Shown here piece by piece: positions 56,258-64,000 of a DNA stretch of 64,000 nucleotides. The notes beneath the pieces are model-generated. The model made no database searches. It had not been told where the DNA came from and saw nothing but the letters and a program-made list of their open reading frames with translations. The stretch is from Cheiracanthium punctorium (taxonomy: Eukaryota; Arthropoda; Arachnida; Araneae; Cheiracanthiidae), in contig JAWZYV010018234.1 in NCBI GenBank assembly GCA_038373885.1, positions 1 through 64,000 of the forward strand, written 5' to 3'. The position numbers were made by a program, and so were the translations under genes. Each line of letters begins with the position of its first letter. The stretch's first letter is position 1.

Positions 56258-56622
56258 CAAACAAACCAGAAATAAGCATATTCGGTACTTTTTACATTGA
56301 CAATCAAGTATTAGAAATTTCTCGAAAATTAGGATGTCGGACTAATGATTAGAACAGTGCGGATTCAATCCTTGAACAACCACTGAAAACCATCTGTGTT
56401 TATGAGATCTACATTAAGATAATTTAGTGGTTCCATCCAAAAGTTTTTTCTGCAGTCATTACTTGCTTTTGATGGCTACTACTATTGAGAACTATTTCTC
56501 CGTTTTGAAAAAAGATACAAATTGTGGAGGGGGTGCCCCCCAAAAAATGTAAGTAGCTCTAAACGACGCGTAAGGCGACGTGAGATACTCTCATTTGACA
56601 AACAAACCAGAAATAAGCATAT
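56258..56622 (+). mobile_element. SINE-like insertion with 24-bp direct repeats
   Basis: The 24-bp sequence CAAACAAACCAGAAATAAGC plus ATAT occurs exactly at 56,258-56,281 and 56,599-56,622. It brackets 317 bp, as a long target-site duplication from LINE-type retrotransposition would. Inside, GGATGTCGGACTAATGATTA and GGATTCAATCC (56,331-56,381) resemble a degraded tRNA-type A box and B box. There is no poly-A tail, and a GGAGGGGGTGCCCCCC tract lies near 56,525. SINE identity is inference; the duplication is directly visible. Confidence 0.55.
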
Positions 56623-59600
56623 GCTTTCCTTTCTTACGCTGCAATAAGTTGTATTAACATTTATTTCTTCAATTACTATATTCGTACTTCTAAATGAATT
56701 ACTATTCTTTCTCATATGAATTTTTTTTTCCGATTAGAGATTTTTTTATTGGTTCATATTTCATCACTATATTTTTTGTAGTTACAGGTAAAACTATTCC
56801 TAGAAAATGTGACTTGACTGCACAATATCGTTAGAACAGAAGATACAAATCTCTGTGACCTTTATTTGACTATAACAGATCTTTGGTAGCTCTGAATTAT
56901 AATTTTATTTTAATGTAATTTAAAGTGATTTAACTCTAAATTATGTAAATTAGGAACATTCAAGCTAAATCGTCAGTAAAATATATTTATTTCATCTTTA
57001 CTATTTCTAGTTAAGTTATTACTATCAACATTAAAAAAAATCAATAAATGTATGCATATATTCAAGCTTCTTCCCTGAAATATTTGAATTTAGATATAAA
57101 GGAGAAAAAAAAAGAGACTTTTTTATAAAAATGAAAGAATGGTTTTAATTTATCTATTTTAAGTGTAAGATTATTTTGTTATCGCCTCTTTCAGGTGCAA
57201 TAAAATTACAATAATTAAAATAACTCATTATTAATTTAATTACGTTACGCTATCATTACATGTTATTATTACTATTTAATAAAAGTATTTTTGAAGTGGT
57301 TTCAAATAGCTACGTACAAAAGGGCTTTTGAAATGTCATGTGTAGCGTGACAGGCGGGGGGGGGGGGGACACGTCAAGAAATTTTCATTCGCTCTACTCT
57401 TACGTTCAGAGTCTTAGGGTCATAAGTGTCTCAGGCAAAATTTGAATTTTGCGCCCCCAAGACTTATTTCTGGGAGATTTCATCTGAGGGTTGCACCCCT
57501 GGCAGCCGCTGCTGTCGATTTAACGGTGCGGAGTTTTGGTCGGTTTTCTCCAGATCTAACGTGAACACGCGTTAGAAGCCCTTTAGAAAGTCCACCGACC
57601 AAGGCTCCCCATACTAGGCACATACCCCTTTGATGAATGGGGAACATCGGCCTTCAAAGGTTAAGCCGCGGAAGAGTGGGGATGGGGGGGGGGGAGCGCT
57701 TAAAATTTAAAACAATAAGAGTGTTTGAACTTTGAATGAATTTTAAATGCAAATCAATATTCAGTATATTATAACACTACTAATCACAAATAAATGTATT
57801 TACTTGCACCGGTTTAGTTTTCTGCTGTTCTTTGCAAAATAAAAAATTGAGCAGTGGAGTGGCTATAAAAATTGTGATTTTTAACAAAGAAAGGCTGTTT
57901 CCTGGCGATGATCACGGGGATGAAAATCACGGGGCTTTTAAATACGGTACAAACCTTAAAATATGGGACTGACTCGTGTAATATGAGACGGTTGGTCGGT
58001 CACTTTAACTCTGCTTACATTCAAAAGAAAGGAAATTGATACTCCATTCGCCTCTCAAAGGAGAAGCAATGCTCATTGTGCTGCCACCTAGTGTTTGAAA
58101 TGAGAGACGTGATCTATTTTTCGCATTCATTAACCTCATAGATTCTACGGAAGAATATTAGGGTAAACAACTTTTTTTTTTCCTGCTGTGATGAATATAA
58201 TAGCTGCTATATCGATACTGTAAAAAATTATTCTTTAATAGTTTTATCAAGATTGGAATTTATTTCACAGTAGTAAGTATTTTATCGACAACTTCAGTTC
58301 TAATCGAAATTGAAAGTACTAGTTCTGATTAAATTTAAGAAAATATTTTTACATTTGTATTGTTGTTTTATTAACTATTGATTAACCAACATATTTGTTT
58401 TGTGGCTTTTAATGAATCGAGGTAACATTCAGTAGTTTATCATTTAAAAAATGTGTTTACTTTTATAAACCTCTGTTTTGTTTGTAAAAGTAACTTTGTT
58501 TTATATCCAAGGGTCCAAGGCATCTGTATTAATGAAAACAATACGCTGTAGCATGGTTGCCTATACAGTGGGCAAGCCGAGATTTAAGTCCTGACTTAGC
58601 CGTTGATATAGTGAATATGTTTACAGCAAACATGATATTTTTTAAAATGTTATTTTAACGCTGAAATATGTGAATGCCCGAGTTGCTCCCTTCACCCCAT
58701 TCTGTGCGTGGAATATCGTATCAAGTCTTTCAATGAGACACCCACAAAGCAAAACAAACAAACAAACAAAAAACTGTAAAAAGGAGACACTAAATTAATT
58801 AATCGTCTGCAATCAACAAACAGATTCTAATGGGGCAAGACCATTGACTGCAACCGTAATCAGAAGTTTTTTAATCGAATTGCAAAAGAATATAAGATAA
58901 GACGTACGTAAGTAATAAATAAACGTTTTTATAAAAATTCCTATAATAGGAATCATTTTATATAAATAATTTTTAATTTACAATAAATTACATTTTATGG
59001 AAGATTTTACACCTCGCCAATTGAAAACTAACAAACTAACTTTTGAAATGTGTTGAATGTTTAATGCAAAACTAGTTTTAATTTATTTAACCTTTTTTAT
59101 TCCATGAATTCTTTTGGAACGAATGAATATGAATTCTTTGCGTAAATTATATATAAAATTTGAGTGAGTAACAGTAACATACTCACATAAAGTGACCAGC
59201 GTATTATACGGGACAGGCCCATATTTTGACGTTTTGTCCCGTATTTGAAAGTGGTAGAGTCATTCCTTAGAACACCCCCAAAATAATTTAGCCCTCCCTT
59301 GTTAAAAATTACGATTTTTGGGACCAACCAATTTTTTTAAAAAAAAGTGTTTCTTTATTTTTAATTTACAAAGAACAGAGCAAAATCAAAAATATTCTAA
59401 ATCCTAGTAATTGAGAATTAAATGGAAAATTTTTTCTTCATAATGAGCGCTCATCAATAGCGGTGTGTGTGTCATAACTCAAAACAACCACTTTCTGCTC
59501 ACTGAACAGGCAGATTCTAAAGAAGGTGGTTAACGTTAGCCACCTACAAGTAAATCTCTGTGTGCGTGCGTTTGGTAATAGTAACCATACTCATTAAATA

Positions 59601-60051
59601 TTTACCGAAAGAAAAAAAAAATTGAAGCACTGTTATTTTCAGCAATTTTGATCTCGCCTTTCCCCCACTCCCACACTTAGGTGATTATCCCGTATTTAAA
59701 CAAAAACAAAAGAAAGATGTTTCTTTTTAATAGACAAAAACACTTTGTTAGTTATAAAATGTTAGTATTTCTTTGATAGAAAAAAATAACTTCCACAGTT
59801 TCAAAATGTAGTATGGATTTTCTAAGCCAATCACAGCATCTAATATTTAACATCTAGCTTATACTCCAGGCATTTAAATGTAACTTCACAAGTAGACTTG
59901 GACTGCTCTACTGAAAAACTATAACTTTTAAAAAATGCTAAATTGAAAAAAATGAATCTGTTGTATTACTTTAAAAAGATTTCCTCTAAAATTAGCCTCC
60001 TGCTATTAAAGAGCTGTAGGATGCAGTAGCTTCACAAAAACTAACATTATA
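56623..60051. other. Long non-coding stretch with GC-rich islands
   Basis: A G14 run is near 57,356 and another G run near 57,687. The block at 57,400-57,690 is GC-richer than its neighbours but shows no frame or TIR pair. A CAAA repeat lies near 58,752-58,777. GTGACCAGCG...CCCGTATTTG at 59,191-59,250 and AGGTGATTATCCCGTATTT near 59,680 resemble hAT termini, but both face the same way, so no element is delimited. Confidence 0.45.
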
Positions 60052-61034
<983 letters not shown>

Positions 61035-61938
61035 ACATTATACCAACAGCATTGATTTTTACAAAATATTGAATAACCATTAATGCTGATTATGTCACAC
61101 TTTTAAGGGTCTGGACTTACAATACTCAACCTCTATTTGCTATGAAAATGCTTTAAAATAATATTAATCATGATTGAAGAATGTATATAAAGAATGTATC
61201 TCCTGAATACTTCTTATGTCATATCATAAAATGTCTTACGCCATATCCAACAGAGAAAATTTTCCACTCCTATTTTGGGATCGAAATGTACTACTGGAAT
61301 GCATTTTTTCATTTCGCAGTTTCCACAGCACCCGAACAAAATTTATCTACCCTGGTATTTCTTTTACGTGCCATTTCGTCTTCATTTAAACGTATCTTCA
61401 AAAAGCCAAGTGACGATAAATGTTGGATTCTAGAAACCTTGGACGTAGCATAACTTCACTTGCTGCATGAGTAATCCATGTAGTTCGCCTGCCATATGTT
61501 TCAACTTTTGTCGCGGTTTATGAGGGCCAGCAGTTCATTAACTCGCGTGCACGCATGGAAACAATAGAAAAATTGGTGGTTTTCCTGGGTAACGGTCAAT
61601 CACACGCACTGACTGTAAACGATCAGCAAGGGGCAAAGGGCTCTCTGCTTGATGCCATTTAAGTTATGGATATTGACATCTGGTTATCTGTTTTTCTAGG
61701 TTGCTTCAGTAGCCTACTGTAGTATTGAATAAGCATTGTTTTCCAGAAAAAAAAAATTGTTTTGGAGCATCAAAAAGTCATTTCACACAGCGTAACTTGT
61801 TTTTCCAAGAAAATAGATATCGTTAGAATAGAAAGCATATGAACTGTGCAGCTGCAAAACTAACCAAACGAATGAAGACGTTTCATTTTAATAGTGAAAT
61901 TTAATAGGCTTCATCAAAATTTTATCTATCTTATAAAG
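61035..61938. other. Non-coding stretch
   Basis: A 90-codon open frame at 61,181-61,453 has fairly balanced composition but no family I recognise and no clear promoter or splice signals. I do not call it a gene. Nothing else seen. Confidence 0.4.
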
Positions 61939-62830
61939 TACGCTCGCTAAAGTCCTTTGTCACCCCATTAACTTCACAACGGTGAGAGCAATAGTCATGA
62001 AAGTAGGGTTTAAGTATCGTAACAAAACCGCTTACCTCGCCACCAGGCGGTTAAATTCAAAATTAGAATTCTTATCTCAAAAGGAATACAAGATATGTGA
62101 AAATGTCAAAGTTATTCATCATCATCGATTTAATAATAAAAGACAATTTGCGCACATTAATTTTATAAATAAAAGGCTTAAAAACGTATTTCTGATCCTG
62201 TACCACCGTGTCACGTGCCAAGGTATACAATGTACACAAGGGCAGATTAAAGGGGGGGCGACTGCCCCCCCCCGAGAAAAAAGAAATTAATGTAAAAGAT
62301 TCTATTTTACTTCCATAAAATAGATGTATATGTTAATCTTCTAACTAACCGCCCCCACCGACAAACTAACCGCCCCCTCTACAAACTTGCAATAATCCGC
62401 CACTGAATGTACAGCAGTAATTGTAGAGTTCAGATAAATACTGAACTCTCCAATTATTGCTCAAGGAACTCACTTTCAACATGAAGTACAAATTTGCCTA
62501 ATGTCAGGCAAGTGCAGTTTTGGATTACACGACCAAAAAAAATGCGCATTTTATACCTTCCATTTGTAGCATTATTGTATTAATGTGAGCATTCATGCGC
62601 TCAAATCTTTTCTTACTAGATCGATGTAGTTGAACAGCTCAGTGATTGACTTTTCCCCACATCGCTTACTGTTTTTGTTTAAAGAACGTTAACTCCGATT
62701 TATCCGCTAGGCGGCGCTGTGAGTGGTTTCCCTGCATAGCGCATACCTACTTTACTATACTTAGACGTCACATTTATTGCTAGAGCTCTCACAGTTCTGA
62801 AGTCCATGGGGTAACGAAGGGGGCACACTA
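61939..62830. mobile_element. Long-TIR element, diverged copy 2
   Basis: The left end TACGCTCGCTAAAGTCCTTT, then GTCACCCCA, and the reverse complement of the right end, TAGTGTGCCCCCTTCGTTAC, then CCCA, correspond to the TACAGTGTGCCCGC...CACCCCA termini of 19,004-19,732. Internal landmarks in the same order confirm kinship: AAAACCGCTTACCTCGCCA against AAAACCGCTTTCTAGGCCA, and TCGATGTAGTTGAACAGCTC against TCGATGAGCCTGAACAAC. A 169-bp hAT MITE is inserted. No flanking TA duplication survives. Confidence 0.72.
62237..62405. mobile_element. hAT MITE nested in the long-TIR element
   Basis: 169 bp with ends CAAGGGCAGATTAAAGG and, reverse complemented, CAGTGGCGGATTATTG. A perfect 8-bp duplication AATGTACA flanks it (62,229-62,236 and 62,406-62,413). 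The CCGCCCC and CACCGACAAACTAAC interior is shared with the centre of the fold-back element at 60,570-60,760, so a relative has been incorporated there. Confidence 0.88.
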
Positions 62831-64000
62831 TGTGCGAGTTGCAATAGTCTGGGCACTGCAAATTCACCATAGTTTTACTATTTTTATGCTCATGTCATTA
62901 TATATTGCTATTTCCACATGTAATTGAAGAACAAACATTCTCATTAAACAAAATGCATAGTTAAGTTTCAATGGGTTATATTAGCAGACTGGACAGAAAT
63001 TAAATACATAATTCGTTTGCCGAAGAAACGCATGGAAAGCATATATTAAGAGGATTAATGGGGATCTGATAGAAATTCTTGAGAACAAAAATTTCATCGG
63101 AATAGCCAGAGGGTCATCCACCCCCCACCCCCCATAAGTCATATTCCTATAATTAAAATAAATTTCGTTACAAATATTTTAATCTAGGCTGCAACGTATA
63201 AGAATAATTTTTCTTGTAGCACTGTAAAAAACTTAAGTCCAGCACACATCAAAATATATGCAGTATGTTTAAGCCAGTGACCTATGATATGCGTACCTAA
63301 TTGCAGCTCTATCGAACAACAAAACAAAAACAAACAACAAAACGAAAACAAAACAATTTTTTATCATGTTGGGAATTAGTACTGATTTCAAAGACATAGA
63401 TCTTAAGGATTGGGAACCTGCCTCAATATCAAAAAGAGACGCAAACTGGAAAGTCGGGAGAAGTAGTAAATTATGTTGCTGAGAGAGGAGTTGCATTAAT
63501 TCAAAATTTCAATGGAGTCCTTTCACAACATGCAGAACAAAAACAGTCTTTATAACATTTAGCTGTAGAAAAATTTCCTGATACAAAAAATTAAATTTGG
63601 ACATAAGGCATTGCAGAAGTGCAGACTATAGACTGTTCACGTTTTGTTGATTTCTACTCTGAATTTACAAAGCCAGAAAAAAACACTTAAATTCTAACTT
63701 TTATAAATGTATTTAACGTCTAAATTTGTATCATTTTATGTTTGTAAGTATCGCATATTGTCATTCTAGTGTATAACTGTACTGCTTGTAAAAACATATA
63801 CAGCTCTGGGCACCTCTAAAATGTCTTCTGGAATGTCTAAATGTTCTTATTGAAATATAATATATTGATAATAATAAGCACATATTTATTTTATTAATTA
63901 GCAAAATTTTAAGAGATGCGAGCACAAAAAATTCAGACTTTTTTGAAATCATGCCTTTAGGGACCACTCTAATACACATATACATACATCACCGTAAAAT
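62831..64000. other. Non-coding stretch
   Basis: A C-rich run lies at 63,120-63,133 and an ACAAAACAAAAAC simple repeat at 63,317-63,356. No supportable gene or element termini to the window edge. Confidence 0.5.

Noticed and set aside
57400..57690. GC-rich block considered as a structural RNA gene
   Set aside because: No box motifs, fold or similarity to a known RNA that I can recognise by eye.
59191..59700. hAT-like GTGACCA...CCCGTATTT termini
   Set aside because: The two candidate ends face the same direction, so no element can be delimited.
61181..61453. 90-codon plus-strand frame
   Set aside because: Balanced composition, but no family match and no gene structure around it. A frame of this length is expected occasionally by chance in 64 kb.

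Overview
The window reads as arthropod nuclear DNA, most plausibly from an arachnid such as a spider. That taxonomic call is inference from composition and transposon content. The DNA is AT-rich. It has no bacterial-style operons, no complete rRNA or tRNA gene, and no long open reading frame apart from decayed transposase. Almost everything recognisable is mobile-element debris, often nested: Tc1/mariner, pogo/Tigger-like, hAT-like, piggyBac-like (TTAA), Helitron and Penelope-like elements, plus several unclassified inverted-repeat elements. Many boundaries are fixed by terminal inverted repeats (TIRs) and target-site duplications (TSDs) that can be read directly.

Layout. 0.9-3.9 kb: an unclassified inverted-repeat element studded with AAGCTT motifs, holding an inserted Tc1-type transposon with a broken DD34E transposase and a tRNA-like sequence. 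5.0-8.3 kb: a small inverted-repeat element and a pogo/Tigger-like relic. 8.9-10.1 kb: an inverted-repeat element with a TTAA-type MITE inside. 11.9-13.0 kb: two hAT-like non-autonomous elements. 13.7-14.8 kb: a decayed Helitron. 16.2-18.5 kb: a 2.3-kb hAT-like element with a perfect 8-bp TSD. 19.0-19.7 kb: a long-TIR element with a relative at 61.9-62.8 kb. 21.1-23.6 and 24.6-26.5 kb: two related non-autonomous Helitrons. The first is split by a 580-bp mariner; the second sits inside a minus-strand Penelope-like relic that keeps a hammerhead-ribozyme-like motif and a GIY-YIG fragment. 31.2-34.4 and 41.4-44.6 kb: two closely similar 3.2-kb Helitrons in opposite orientation, each with two Helitron heads; a diverged third copy lies at 47.5-48.4 kb. 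38.3-40.5 kb: another pogo-like relic. 48.9-49.9 kb: tandem-repeat clusters with long palindromes. 53-62.8 kb: further MITEs, fold-back elements and a SINE-like insertion.

The only candidate for host coding sequence is a pair of plus-strand exons at about 20,307-20,418 and 23,968-24,134. Their splice phases match, the second has a strong acceptor, and the reading frame ends in a stop after 54 codons. The 3.5-kb intron between them would be filled by Helitron copy 1 and a hAT MITE. I do not recognise the protein. Long stretches, especially 27.5-31.2, 35.2-37.6, 44.6-47.5, 49.9-53.1 and 56.6-60.0 kb, contain nothing I can call beyond AT-rich non-coding DNA. I found no convincing undescribed multi-gene system.
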